Positions 7,350 to 16,638 of a stretch of DNA of 64,000 nucleotides are shown piece after piece (the first letter of the stretch is position 1; each line of letters opens with the position of its first letter). The notes beneath the pieces are model-generated. The model did no database searches and was not told the DNA's origin. It saw only the letters and a program-made list of their open reading frames with translations. This DNA comes from Zavarzinella sp. GTDB lineage: Bacteria > Planctomycetota > Planctomycetia > Gemmatales > Gemmataceae. Where the stretch lies: NCBI GenBank assembly GCA_041399155.1, contig JAWKTI010000003.1:774563-838562 (forward strand), written 5' to 3'. The translations under genes were made by a program, and so were the position numbers.

Positions 7350-8669
7350 TTACTTCCCAATACAGAAGCGGGTGAAGATTTTGTCCAGCAGGTCGTTGGT
7401 GTAAACCGCGCCGATCATCTCGCCGATCTGGGCGATTGCCTCCCGAAGTTCCAGTGCCGTCAATTCGGGTGGGTCTTCAAACAAGGTGCGTTGGTGGGCA
7501 GCACGAAGGTGATTTAACGCTGTATCCACATGACCCTGACAGCGGCTGAATTGGGTGCCTTCATCGTGCTGCAGGAAATTTCTTGCCCGCGTGTCAATTT
7601 CCTGCTTCAAATGCTCGATTCCTGGGTGGGCGACAGCACTGACAGCAATCCCTGTGGGTAATTCCGCACGAAGATCGGCTTTGGTGTGTACTGTCAACAC
7701 CTCCACATGGTGCGGGAAGGCATCTGCAGGTAATTCATGCTGATGGCTGTCTGTCAGCACCAACACCAGGTGGGCAGAAAATAGCTGTTGCCTTCCCAGG
7801 TGCTGCGAACGCGCATCCAACTCATCGGTGGTGGCGTGCCAGCCCGCAGTATCTACCAGTTCCACCACCAGTTGATCCAGTCGCCATTCCGCTACCAGGT
7901 AATCCCGGGTGGTGCCCGCAATTGGGCTGGTCAGTGCGGCATCCTGATTCAAAAGTGCGTTAAACAGGGTACTTTTCCCCACGTTGGGTGGGCCTGCCAG
8001 CACCACTTTGTAACGATTTTGTAACAACGTGCGGTTTTTTAACTTTTTTTGCAGGTTCATCAGGTGGGCCATCCCAGCACTGATGCGAAGTAACGCATCG
8101 CGTTGATCGACAAAGGAAATATCTTCGTCGCTGAAATCCAGCCCCGCCTCCAGGTCGGCCAGCAGATTCATTAGATCGTCCCGCAATGCATGCAGTGGCT
8201 GGGAAACATTGCCCGCCAACATCGCCAGCGAATGATTCAACGCTTCGGTGCTGCGAGATTGCACCACTGCCTGTACCGCTTCCGACTGAGCCAGGTCTTT
8301 TTTCCCAGCCAGAAACGCCCGCATCGTGAACTCTCCAGGCTGGGCTGGGCGAGCACCGGTGGCGTAGATTGTACTAAGCAGTTGTTCCACAATTGGTGGG
8401 GAACCAATCAGATGGATTTCCGCACAATCGTCGCCAGTATATGTCTGTGGGGCGGGCATCCAGCCAATCTGCACAGGAAGTGGGGAATGGATTTCCGGAA
8501 TCCGTAAGCTGCATTCCCAAAAACCACGTTCTGCCGGTAAATCTGGTGCCAACTGATCGATAATTTCACGGGTAGCTGGGCCAGAAATCCGCACGATACT
8601 GCGTGCCGCACTCCCAGGTGGGGATGCAATCGCTGCAATGGTATCGTTAAGACGCAAAGAATGATTCAT
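7350..8669 (-). CDS. mnmE: tRNA modification GTPase MnmE (TrmE)
   Basis: GTPase that, with MnmG, installs 5-carboxymethylaminomethyl groups on U34 of certain tRNAs. The N-terminal tetrahydrofolate-binding domain (DTIAAIASPPGSAARSIVRI), G1 GPPNVGKS, G2 TTRDYL, G3 DTAGW and G4 TKAD motifs are all visible, and the protein ends in the conserved FCIGK with its catalytic Cys. Length 439 is close to the usual 450. It starts 9 bases after the stop of the HEAT/propeller gene upstream on the same strand, so the two are probably co-transcribed. MnmG is not in the window. Confidence 0.95.
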   Translation of the reverse strand: MNHSLRLNDTIAAIASPPGSAARSIVRISGPATREIIDQLAPDLPAERGFWECSLRIPEIHSPLPVQIGWMPAPQTYTGDDCAEIHLIGSPPIVEQLLSTIYATGARPAQPGEFTMRAFLAGKKDLAQSEAVQAVVQSRSTEALNHSLAMLAGNVSQPLHALRDDLMNLLADLEAGLDFSDEDISFVDQRDALLRISAGMAHLMNLQKKLKNRTLLQNRYKVVLAGPPNVGKSTLFNALLNQDAALTSPIAGTTRDYLVAEWRLDQLVVELVDTAGWHATTDELDARSQHLGRQQLFSAHLVLVLTDSHQHELPADAFPHHVEVLTVHTKADLRAELPTGIAVSAVAHPGIEHLKQEIDTRARNFLQHDEGTQFSRCQGHVDTALNHLRAAHQRTLFEDPPELTALELREAIAQIGEMIGAVYTNDLLDKIFTRFCIGK

Positions 8670-8678
8670 GAGAAAAAA

Positions 8679-11060
8679 CTAACGCCTGCGGGCACGAAAT
8701 ATATTCATTTTACTCTCATAAGTCCAGATTGCCTTCCCATTGATGTCGTATTCGATCAGTTTTTTCTGGCTGTGGCTGGCAGCAAGGATCCCACCGGTCT
8801 GCAGGGCGGTGGCACCCGTAACGTTAGGCGTATTCCAGGTGCGTACCACTTCACCAGTGCGGGAAAATTCCACTACCTTCATCTGTGGGGAAGGCTGGCT
8901 GACAAGAATATTGCCATTTCGCAACAGATCGATGCCGCTGGTCCAGGAGGTATCCCGCTTGGAATCAAAAGCAAACAGTTCTTTGAAATCAGCACTGTAG
9001 CGCACCACTTTGCCATCATTTCGCAGGCAGATGATCTGGCCATCGGGTGCTTTATAGCCGGCAGTCAGGTTGGCAGAAATCTTGTGGTGGGTCAGTATTT
9101 TCCCTTCCCGATTCACTTCAATGAAGCCATCGGTGGCAGAAACGAAGGTATTGCCATTGGGAAGTCGCTGCACGTTGGTGGGGCGGGATGGTAAAGAAGC
9201 TGCCCACACTTCTTTGCCTGCAAAATCAAATTCGCGAACGCGATTGCCATCCCATTCGGCTACCAGCACCCGATTTCCGGGCAGCACCACTGCATCCACG
9301 GGGTAACGTATCTCGCCTATTTCCCACCGTACCTTGCCATCACGGTCCAGTTCCACCACTCTGCCCACGCTGTTACTGCCCACCTCGCAGACCAGGGTGA
9401 AGCCAAGGTAGTTGAAGTTTTCCCGCTGCAGTTGGGCCAGATCAATTGTCTCGCGATTCTCCTGCAGCCAGGCATCCCATGCCGTCCGTGCCTGCTTGCG
9501 GGTAGGCAGGTCATCGTTCAGCACCACTTTCGGTGCGTTGGTATCGGCCAGTTGCTGCAGCATATCCAGTGAAGGCCACGAATCACTGGGGGGTAACAAT
9601 TCCAGCATTTCTACCAGTGTTTGTAATGCAGGTCGATAACCCACGCGGACAAGTTCGATCGCGGTGGCCTGACGCACCAGCAAATTGGCATCAGTAAGCA
9701 GCTTTTTGGTTTCTGGCAGCGACTCTTTACTGTGGGATTTAATCAGCGTTCGCATCGTTACCAGACGCACCAATTCGTTCTCGTGGCGTAGTCCCTGAAG
9801 CAATTCCCCTGGTATCTGTCTGGTGCGAAGAGCAATACTGGTCATCGATTGTTCAATTTCGCCCACCAATGTATCGTGGGTTTCCAGAAATGGTAAGTAA
9901 TCCCGCATTACTCCAATTGCTTCAGGTGGGTTGCGGATTGCCAGCAGTCGGGCGATACCATCAGGCACTTTCAAATTCGGACGCTGTTCAATCGATTGAA
10001 AACAGTCTTTGGCACGGGTTGCTCGTTCCGCATCGTCATCATCCTGGGCCTGCAGCAGCAGATTCAACACCTTCCCGCCCATCTCCAGTAGTTTTTTGGA
10101 TGCCATTTCTCGAACTCTGAAGTCAGGGCTGCCCAGTTGATCAATCAACTGAGTTGCCACTGGTAGTTCTGTGGGCAACAGGGTGCGATCGCGAAAGGCT
10201 TTTACCAGATTCTCCGCATCATATTTCTCCCACCAACCGGTCCACTGGGCGTGCCCCGTTGGGTTCGCATCCGTGATCCCACGTGGGGCTGTGGAACCCG
10301 CAATATTTCGGAGTGCTTCCAACAGAATGAGATTGCTTTCATAATCTGCGGTTTTCAACAGCTCGATCAATTCCCTCACTGCAGGTGCGTAGTTGATCGT
10401 CGCAAATTTTAATGAGATTCTCATCCGAACGAATGGATTCGGATCGGAGATCAGTTGCACCAGCGTTGCCTGCGTGGGGGATGAAGTGCTGCGAAACAGT
10501 GCCTCTGCTGCAAACGCACGCACCTGCGGGTTATCAGATTTTAACGATTCGATGAGTGTTTGATTAGGCAAGTCTTTCTGATAAGCCAGTGCGGTGAGCG
10601 TGTTCAGCAGCACCACCTGCATTTCGCTGGTATGGGAGAAGGGCAGAAATTTGATCAATGTGGGCACCACGATCGGATCGGTTTGGGTAGAAAGCCACTC
10701 GAGCGTGCTGATGATGAGGGTTTGATCGTTATTTTCGATGGTACTCAGGCAAGCGGTGGCACGTTTTGCTGCCAAGGGATCGGTTTTGTCATTTGCCACT
10801 TTTCTCAACCCAGGCACCACCAGTGGACCGTAGGTCAGCAGTTCGTGCTGGGCTGCGTGTGCAATTGCCGTATCTTTCGAACTCAGTGCAGCAATGAGAG
10901 GCGCAAAATCGCCCACATTCGTCTGAATGATTGAATGATTGTCTAATAGTTTTAGTCTTAAGGCCAGGTCTTTGGGGAATTCAGGCAATGCCTCGTCGGC
11001 ACGGCAAGTGGTACTTCCCAATGCAGACAGAACCAGAACCATGCAGCATAGTTGCTTCAT
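8679..11060 (-). CDS. Secreted HEAT-repeat and beta-propeller protein
   Basis: A 793-residue protein with a signal peptide (MKQLCCMVLVLSALGSTTCR-A). From about residue 45 to 520 it contains helical HEAT-type repeats (for example SLKSDNPQVRAFAAEALFRS and LGSPDFRVREMASKKLLEMG); from about 560 to the end it has propeller blades of NHL/PQQ character (RDGKVRWEIGEIRYPVDAVV, LPGNRVLVAEWDGNRVREFD, LPNGNTFVSATDGFIEV). It is probably a periplasmic or surface scaffold for protein contacts. No catalytic motif is seen. mnmE begins 9 bases downstream, likely a shared transcript without an obvious functional link. Confidence 0.78.
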   Translation of the reverse strand: MKQLCCMVLVLSALGSTTCRADEALPEFPKDLALRLKLLDNHSIIQTNVGDFAPLIAALSSKDTAIAHAAQHELLTYGPLVVPGLRKVANDKTDPLAAKRATACLSTIENNDQTLIISTLEWLSTQTDPIVVPTLIKFLPFSHTSEMQVVLLNTLTALAYQKDLPNQTLIESLKSDNPQVRAFAAEALFRSTSSPTQATLVQLISDPNPFVRMRISLKFATINYAPAVRELIELLKTADYESNLILLEALRNIAGSTAPRGITDANPTGHAQWTGWWEKYDAENLVKAFRDRTLLPTELPVATQLIDQLGSPDFRVREMASKKLLEMGGKVLNLLLQAQDDDDAERATRAKDCFQSIEQRPNLKVPDGIARLLAIRNPPEAIGVMRDYLPFLETHDTLVGEIEQSMTSIALRTRQIPGELLQGLRHENELVRLVTMRTLIKSHSKESLPETKKLLTDANLLVRQATAIELVRVGYRPALQTLVEMLELLPPSDSWPSLDMLQQLADTNAPKVVLNDDLPTRKQARTAWDAWLQENRETIDLAQLQRENFNYLGFTLVCEVGSNSVGRVVELDRDGKVRWEIGEIRYPVDAVVLPGNRVLVAEWDGNRVREFDFAGKEVWAASLPSRPTNVQRLPNGNTFVSATDGFIEVNREGKILTHHKISANLTAGYKAPDGQIICLRNDGKVVRYSADFKELFAFDSKRDTSWTSGIDLLRNGNILVSQPSPQMKVVEFSRTGEVVRTWNTPNVTGATALQTGGILAASHSQKKLIEYDINGKAIWTYESKMNIFRARRR

Positions 11061-11433
11061 TGTGCACCTCGTTCGACTTCATCCATGAAACTTTCATGAT
11101 GATAACAGATTCGCGAGAGCAAAAATGAAGAAAAAATGAGAATAGTGAATCGCAGCACGGTGGGCAGTCGAAGGTAGTCAACTTTTTAAGTACAGCGAAA
11201 AGATGAAAATCCATTACTACATCAAATCAAGTTGATGAATCTGAATGAAATGCTTCGGGAATGTTGCGAAGAAACAAATATCGCGTGGCTGCCGATTGCC
11301 CCATTGGCGGAGGTCAGTTCAACAATCGGTTTGCGGGCAGCACACCAAGAAATCCCCATCGTTCCGGTGGGGAACACTTCTCATTCCCAGTTCCCATTAT
11401 AATGTGAATAGATAAGGAAATCGGAGTTTTCAC
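11061..11433. other. Divergent intergenic region between HEAT gene and efp
   Basis: No gene is seen in these 373 bases. The efp side has a TATAAT at 11398-11403, about 30 bases before the start codon, without a good -35 hexamer 17 bases upstream, and GGAG at 11423-11426 placed 7 bases before the GTG start of efp. The rest is AT-rich without repeats. Confidence 0.5.
11398..11426 (+). promoter_or_regulatory. Putative -10 and ribosome binding site of efp
   Basis: A perfect TATAAT at 11398-11403 is followed by GGAG at 11423-11426, which sets the GTG at 11434 as the start with 7-base spacing. The -35 region is weak. The transcript leader would be very short. Confidence 0.45.
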
Positions 11434-12009
11434 GTGGCAGCGATTAAAAATATTGATATCCGCAAGGGTAACGTCTTCATCGGCGAAGATGGGCAGTTGT
11501 ACCTTTGCCTGGATCGGGATTTGAATACACCGGGTAACTGGCGGGCAATTCTGCAGTTGAAAGTGCGAAACCTGAAGACAGGTTCGATCACCACCAACCG
11601 CGTGCGGCCAGATGACAAGGTGGAGCTGGCATACCTGGAAACCAAGGAAATGCAGTATCTCTACCGTGAAGGTGACGATTTCATCTTCATGGATACCGAA
11701 ACTTTCGATCAGATCCCACTGAATGTCGAATTTGTGGGCGACCAGATGGTCTACCTGAAAGAAAACGACATGGTCAAAGTGACCACGTATGAAGGCAGTC
11801 CCATGAGTGTGGAATTGCCGCAAACCGTTGAGCTGAAAGTAATTGAGACAGATCCCACCATCAAAGGTGCTACTGCAGCTGCTCAATACAAGCCAGCAAT
11901 TCTGGAAACCGGTGCCAAAATCGATGTGCCTTCCTTCATCGAAGTGGGCGAAATCATCAAAATCGATCCCACCGAAGGCAAATATATTGCCCGCGTGGGG
12001 AAATCTTAA
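11434..12009 (+). CDS. efp: Elongation factor P
   Basis: Ribosome-binding factor that relieves stalling at consecutive prolines. The three beta-barrel domains are present: an N-terminal KOW-like domain (IKNIDIRKGNVFIGEDGQLY), a middle OB domain (FIFMDTETFDQIPL), and a C-terminal domain with DTDPTIKG...GEIIKIDPTEGKYIARV. Length 191 is standard. The start is GTG with GGAG 7 bases upstream. In the loop where E. coli has its modified Lys34 (PGKGQA), this protein reads PGNWRA, so Asn35 occupies that position and neither lysyl, rhamnosyl nor 5-aminopentanol modification of Lys/Arg there is possible. Confidence 0.95.
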   Translation: MAAIKNIDIRKGNVFIGEDGQLYLCLDRDLNTPGNWRAILQLKVRNLKTGSITTNRVRPDDKVELAYLETKEMQYLYREGDDFIFMDTETFDQIPLNVEFVGDQMVYLKENDMVKVTTYEGSPMSVELPQTVELKVIETDPTIKGATAAAQYKPAILETGAKIDVPSFIEVGEIIKIDPTEGKYIARVGKS

Positions 12010-12125
12010 TTAATTTTCATTTCTAAAGTTCTGGATGCGTTGCCACCACTGCTCTCATGATTTTCTCATGCTGTTAGTGGGGCAAATATGGCTAAATTCT
12101 CATCATTTGATGGCAGGATACCCGC

Positions 12126-13931
12126 GTGACTGTTGAAAAAATTCCTCTCAGACATGAAATTGCACCCACTGACACGTGGGAATTAGAACGAATGTTCCCT
12201 ACCGCACAGGACTGGGAAACCAGTTTCACCACGTGGGAGCAACAAGCCAATGGATACGAACGTTTTCGTGGCACACTTGGTCAGGGACCTGCCACCATTC
12301 TGGAATTATTAAAATTCGATGAGGAATGCGAGCGGTTGGGCGATCGTTTAGGCACCTACGCCTTTCTTCGCGAGGCGGAAGATATCACCAACACCGATTC
12401 GCAAGGTCGCAAAGGTCGGTTTTATGGTGTTGCCGCACGTTTTGCAGAAGCGGCCAGCTTCATCACACCGGAATTGCTGTCGCTACCCGATGAGACTTTG
12501 CAAAGCTACCTAAGTTCTGCTGAATTAAGCACTTACAAACTTTGGCTGACCCGCCTGACTCGGTACAAGCCCCACACATTGACCGAAGCGGAAGAACGCC
12601 TGCTGGCGATGCTGGTGGAAGTGATGCAGACCCCCAGCAACACATTTGACCAACTCACCGATGCCGACATGCAGTTCGGCGAAATTGAAATGGAACCCGG
12701 CTACACCATCGAATTGACCCAGGGGTCGCTCATGGTGTGCCTGGAAAGCCCGAACCGTGCGGTGCGGGAGCAGGCATTCAGACAGTTCTACAAAGAGTTT
12801 GAATCCCACGCCAATACCCTGGCTGCCACCTACTCAGGCTCGGTGCGGCAGGATGTCTACAATGCCCGCGTGCGAAATTACCCTTCCGCACGTGCGGCGG
12901 CAATGTTTCCCGACAATGTGTCCGAAACGGTTTACGACAACCTGATTCTGGCTGTGCGGCAGAATCTGCCTGCGGTGCACCGTTACTATGAATTGCGACG
13001 CAAGGCAATGCAGTTGCCAGACATTCATTTTTACGATGTCTATGTGCCGATTCTCAGCGATATTGAAAAACACCACACCTGGGATCAGGCCGTCGATGCT
13101 GTCATTGCGTCGCTGCACCCACTGGGGCAGGAATATTGCACTGTTCTGGAACAGGGACTGCGGGGACGCTGGTGCGACCGCTACGAAAACAAAGGGAAGC
13201 ACAGTGGGGCGTTCAGCAGTGGCTGTTTCGACAGCGACCCTTACATATTAATGAATTTTAAGGAATCAATCCTCGACCACGTGTATACGTTGACGCACGA
13301 AGCGGGCCATTCGATGCATTCGTGGTACAGCCGCAAGAATCAGCCTTTTCAATATGCCAATTACACCATCTTCGTGGCGGAAGTGGCCAGCACATTCAAC
13401 GAGCAGTTGCTTGGCAAGCACCTCTACCAGCACGCCAGCGACGACCGTGAGCGAGCCTACTACATCAATCGTGAGCTGGATGATATTCGCAAGACAATCA
13501 TTCGGCAGACAATGTTTGCTGAATTCGAGCACCGGATTCATGCGATGGCAGAGGCCAACGACGCACTGACTCTGGCCAGCATTCGAGCCACCTACCAGGA
13601 GTTGCTTGAAGCCTATTTTGGCCCGAACTTCATGCTGGACCCAGAGTTAAGTCTGGAAGGCCTGCGAATCCCGCACTTCTACCGTGCGTTCTACGTTTAT
13701 AAGTACTCCACCGGGCTGGCAGCAGCCATCGCCTTGGCGGATCGTGTGATCAACGGTGGGCAACAGGAATTGAACGACTACCTGAATTTCCTGAAATCGG
13801 GTGCGTCGAAAGACCCACTGGAGCTGTTGCGGGATGCCGGCGTAGATATGAGCACGCCAGAACCTGTAAATAAGGCACTGCAACGATTCAGCACACTGAC
13901 GGACGAGCTGGAAAGACTACTCAATTTGTAG
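12126..13931 (+). CDS. pepF: Oligoendopeptidase F (M3 family metallopeptidase)
   Basis: Cytoplasmic zinc peptidase that degrades oligopeptides. The zinc-binding HExxH motif is in TLTHEAGHSMHSW around residue 391, with the third ligand region EVASTFNEQLL about 25 residues later, as in M3B enzymes. The N-terminal part (WELERMFPTAQDWETSFTTW) and the C-terminal YKYSTGLAAAIALA block are family features. Length 601 is typical. The start is GTG at 12126, 116 bases after efp on the same strand; no terminator is clear between them. Confidence 0.94.
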   Translation: MTVEKIPLRHEIAPTDTWELERMFPTAQDWETSFTTWEQQANGYERFRGTLGQGPATILELLKFDEECERLGDRLGTYAFLREAEDITNTDSQGRKGRFYGVAARFAEAASFITPELLSLPDETLQSYLSSAELSTYKLWLTRLTRYKPHTLTEAEERLLAMLVEVMQTPSNTFDQLTDADMQFGEIEMEPGYTIELTQGSLMVCLESPNRAVREQAFRQFYKEFESHANTLAATYSGSVRQDVYNARVRNYPSARAAAMFPDNVSETVYDNLILAVRQNLPAVHRYYELRRKAMQLPDIHFYDVYVPILSDIEKHHTWDQAVDAVIASLHPLGQEYCTVLEQGLRGRWCDRYENKGKHSGAFSSGCFDSDPYILMNFKESILDHVYTLTHEAGHSMHSWYSRKNQPFQYANYTIFVAEVASTFNEQLLGKHLYQHASDDRERAYYINRELDDIRKTIIRQTMFAEFEHRIHAMAEANDALTLASIRATYQELLEAYFGPNFMLDPELSLEGLRIPHFYRAFYVYKYSTGLAAAIALADRVINGGQQELNDYLNFLKSGASKDPLELLRDAGVDMSTPEPVNKALQRFSTLTDELERLLNL

Positions 13932-14704
13932 TCTTGATAAAACATAAATTGCGATTCTCCATGGTTGTAATCCAGTTAAAGTAAAAGTGTTTTCTTTTTT
14001 TGAATTCTCACATTTTAATCAGGTGAGTAGAATTTGCTTTGTCGCGAGTTGTAACCTCTACAGCAGTCTATCCGGATTAACCAAACAGTCCGTAGATTGC
14101 TTGATAGTTGACGAGCAGCTGGGAGATGGCATCAAATGAGCAGAATATTGCAACGAAGTGGTATCTGGTTTATGGTTTGCGCTTTCTTAGCAGGCTGTTC
14201 CTCTGACTCTGAGACACCTCAACAGGAGTCAAATATCTCACTCTCCGAGGCGAGAAAGGGATTCAAAACACAACTGGTTCGCCGCGAGAATACAGATTTG
14301 CCGCTGCCCAATCCGCCCGCTGAGCTGTTTCGATCGTTGCGGTTTTCCGCTCCTAGCGGCGAGTTGCTCGCTTACCTGACACCCGACCCAGGAGATGGGA
14401 AAAAGCATCCAGCGATCATCTGGATCACTGGCGGCAATTCCAGTTCGCTTGATGACGGCATGTGGAAAGCGCTTCCGTCTGGTGATGAAACTGCCAGCGG
14501 TTTTCGGGAAGCAGGAATCTTGATGATGTTTCCAACCTTGCGTGGTGGAAGTAAAAACCCTGGTGTTCATGAGGGATTTTTCGGGGAAGTTGATGACGTT
14601 ATCGCCGCCACAGACTTTCTTGCGAAGCAGCCCTACGTTGATCAGGATAGAATCTATCTTGGGGGGCTCAGTTGCGGTGGAACACTTGCACTCTTAAACC
14701 AAAA

Positions 14705-15481
14705 TCAGATTGAAAATCGGAGTTTTTCCGCTTGAGGATCGACTTCAAATCTTGGCCACAGTCTTTTAATTATTTCATCCGGAGTTTCATTCAATGTATC
14801 GATGAATCCTTTGCAAGCGTCGAACAAGTCACGCAAGGTTGCAAAACAACAATGTTGCGTGACCTCTTCACGCATCCATTTCCATAACCCTTCAATGGGA
14901 TTGAAATCGGGACTATAACTGGGCAAAACTACTATTTCGATGTCCAACTCGCTGGCTTTGGTTCGAACGAACTTCGCCTTGTGCCAAGGTGCTCCATCCC
15001 AAATTACCACAACACGTCGACCTTGTCTTTCTACCCAATCGTTCACTCGGTGCAAAAATTCAGCCGTGTTTTCCTTGTTGCATTTGCCTTCGTTCCAGAT
15101 CAAACATGCACCAGCACTGAAATTGTAAGCACCATACCAGTTGATGCGATCGGACAGCGGAGGGCAATCACTCACTCGCCAAGCCGATTCTCCCTTGCGC
15201 CACCAAGTATAGCCCAAGTCCATATCACGATGAAAATGGGATTCATCAATATAAATGATCACGATATCGCCGCGACACATGTGCTGGTACATATCCGCGA
15301 ACTGTTTCAGGTATTCGGCCCGCTTTTCAGGGTCCCCTTTGCCGAACAGTTTCTTGCATTTCTTCCAGCTCAATCCCGCTAATTGCAGGATCCGCCGCAC
15401 GGTATTCCGAGATACATACCGCTGGAATTGACAACCGATCCAGTTGCACAACTTCCTGATCGTCCATCCGTGGCCTGGCAA
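14705..15481 (-). CDS. IS630-type transposase, DDE part (element A, frame B)
   Basis: Carries the catalytic DDE residues: Asp in IIYIDESHFH, Asp in VVVIWDGAPWHKAK, and Glu in SYSPDFNPIEGLWKW. The frame is open upstream of 15481 through VDAVLKSDPVDHQL to the CCCCCTTTT run at 15545-15553, where it joins the N-terminal frame by a -1 shift. It therefore probably has no start of its own and is made as a fusion. The stop codon lies within the left terminal repeat. Complete motifs suggest that the enzyme may still work. Confidence 0.82.
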   Translation of the reverse strand: MPGHGWTIRKLCNWIGCQFQRYVSRNTVRRILQLAGLSWKKCKKLFGKGDPEKRAEYLKQFADMYQHMCRGDIVIIYIDESHFHRDMDLGYTWWRKGESAWRVSDCPPLSDRINWYGAYNFSAGACLIWNEGKCNKENTAEFLHRVNDWVERQGRRVVVIWDGAPWHKAKFVRTKASELDIEIVVLPSYSPDFNPIEGLWKWMREEVTQHCCFATLRDLFDACKGFIDTLNETPDEIIKRLWPRFEVDPQAEKLRFSI

Positions 15482-15528
15482 TTGGTGATCTACCGGATCG
15501 CTTTTCAGAACGGCATCAACGATCTGCT

Positions 15529-15801
15529 CTATCTGCGACTGGACAAAAGGGGGACACGGCCGCCAGTACGCCGATAAATCAAGGCGTCAGGTCCATGGTT
15601 GTTATATTTATGAACCCAGTTCAACAACACATCGTCGCAACGTCCAATTTCTGCGGCATAAGCAGTTGCGTTAGTGTGACCAAGAGCAATTTGGTACAAA
15701 GCCATAAACCGCTCCCGAGTACGAGGATGCTCGGATTCCAGAGCCAGGCGACGCAAATCATCGGTGGTTTGATTCCATTTAGTAGTGTTCGGTCGGATCA
15801 T
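15529..15801 (-). CDS. IS630-type transposase, N-terminal HTH part (element A, frame A)
   Basis: From ATG at 15801 (GGAG seven bases upstream) this frame encodes MIRPNTTKWNQTTDDLRRLA and a helix-turn-helix-like segment (ATAYAAEIGRCDDVLLNWVH) that would bind the element ends. It ends shortly after YRRTGGRVP; from the same point the other frame continues PPFVQSQIEQIVDAV, the natural continuation. The switch falls on a C5T4 run (15545-15553 on the plus strand as A4G5), as expected for programmed -1 frameshifting, although a simple indel is not excluded. The frame is open upstream to 15882. Confidence 0.75.
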   Translation of the reverse strand: MIRPNTTKWNQTTDDLRRLALESEHPRTRERFMALYQIALGHTNATAYAAEIGRCDDVLLNWVHKYNNHGPDALIYRRTGGRVPLLSSRR

Positions 15802-16179
15802 CCTTGATCTCCAAAGGTTGGTCGACTTGCCTAGGTTGAACATTCTGACCAGCTTAACATAACTCACCAAATCTGTAAACACCGATTTTCAATCTGATTT
15901 TGGTTTAGTAGCTGAGTCATCAGACCGCTATCGTGCCGTCTTCGCATTTGGTGCGGCGGATACGCCACTCAGGCACAGCCCGGAATACACGTTTTGCGAC
16001 CCTTCGAACAGAAAGGAAATTCAACTACGCTCACCGATCCGTTGGCTCGACTCGATTAAAAATCCGACGTTTATCATTGAAGGTACGATTCAAAGCAATC
16101 TAGTGCTTTGTCACATCTAAAAAGTCGGATTGGCAATTCCAGTCAAATCTGCGATACTGCATGGTACAAGGAGTTTGCC

Positions 16180-16638
16180 ATGCGGAAGTTGTATATCATT
16201 CGACTGACAAAGCAAGAACGAGTCGAGCTTCAGAGTGTCGTCAAGAAGTTGAAGGGAACCGGGCAGAAAGTTCGACGTGCTCAGATTCTGCTGAAGGCAG
16301 ATGCCGATGGTCCGAATTGGACTGATGAGCGTATTGCCGAGGCGTTTTCGTGTCGGACTAGAACCGTGGAACGGCTTCGCCAGCGGTTCGTCGAGCAAGG
16401 ATTTGAAGAAACGCTCAACCGAGCTAAACGTCAGCAACCACCCGTGGATAAGCTATTGACGGGCGACCAAGAGGCCCGCATCATCGCGACTCGGCTTGGG
16501 CCGCCTCCGAAAGGCTACAACAACTGGACGCTTCGGTTGCTGGCACGCAAGGTCGTGGAGTTGGAAATCGTGGAGTCGGTGAGCTACGAAACGGTCCGAC
16601 GCACGCTAAAAAAATGGCATGACGAATCGGAAGATTGA
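16180..16638 (+). CDS. IS630-type transposase, N-terminal part (element B, frame A)
   Basis: ATG at 16180 has AAGGAG six bases upstream. The product begins MRKLYIIRLTKQERVELQSV and has a helix-turn-helix (DERIAEAFSCRTRTVERLRQ) and a linker helix (SVSYETVRRTLKK), the DNA-binding half of an IS630-type transposase. It ends WHDESED just after a run of seven A at 16588-16594. Frame B overlaps by 20 bases and carries the catalytic half. Skipping one base at the A-run would fuse the two. Confidence 0.82.
   Translation: MRKLYIIRLTKQERVELQSVVKKLKGTGQKVRRAQILLKADADGPNWTDERIAEAFSCRTRTVERLRQRFVEQGFEETLNRAKRQQPPVDKLLTGDQEARIIATRLGPPPKGYNNWTLRLLARKVVELEIVESVSYETVRRTLKKWHDESED

Larger units (their letters stand above)
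14697..15905 (-). mobile_element. IS630-family element A
   Basis: About 1.2 kb bounded by TA on both sides (14695-14696 and 15906-15907), the duplicated target of IS630/Tc1-type elements. The terminal inverted repeats are identical over 24 bases inside the TA (starting AAACCAAAATCAG at the left end; mirror copy ending at 15905). Two minus-strand reading frames encode the HTH and DDE parts of the transposase. It is inserted in a hydrolase lipoprotein gene. A related, much diverged pair of ends bounds 25507-25925. Confidence 0.9.
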
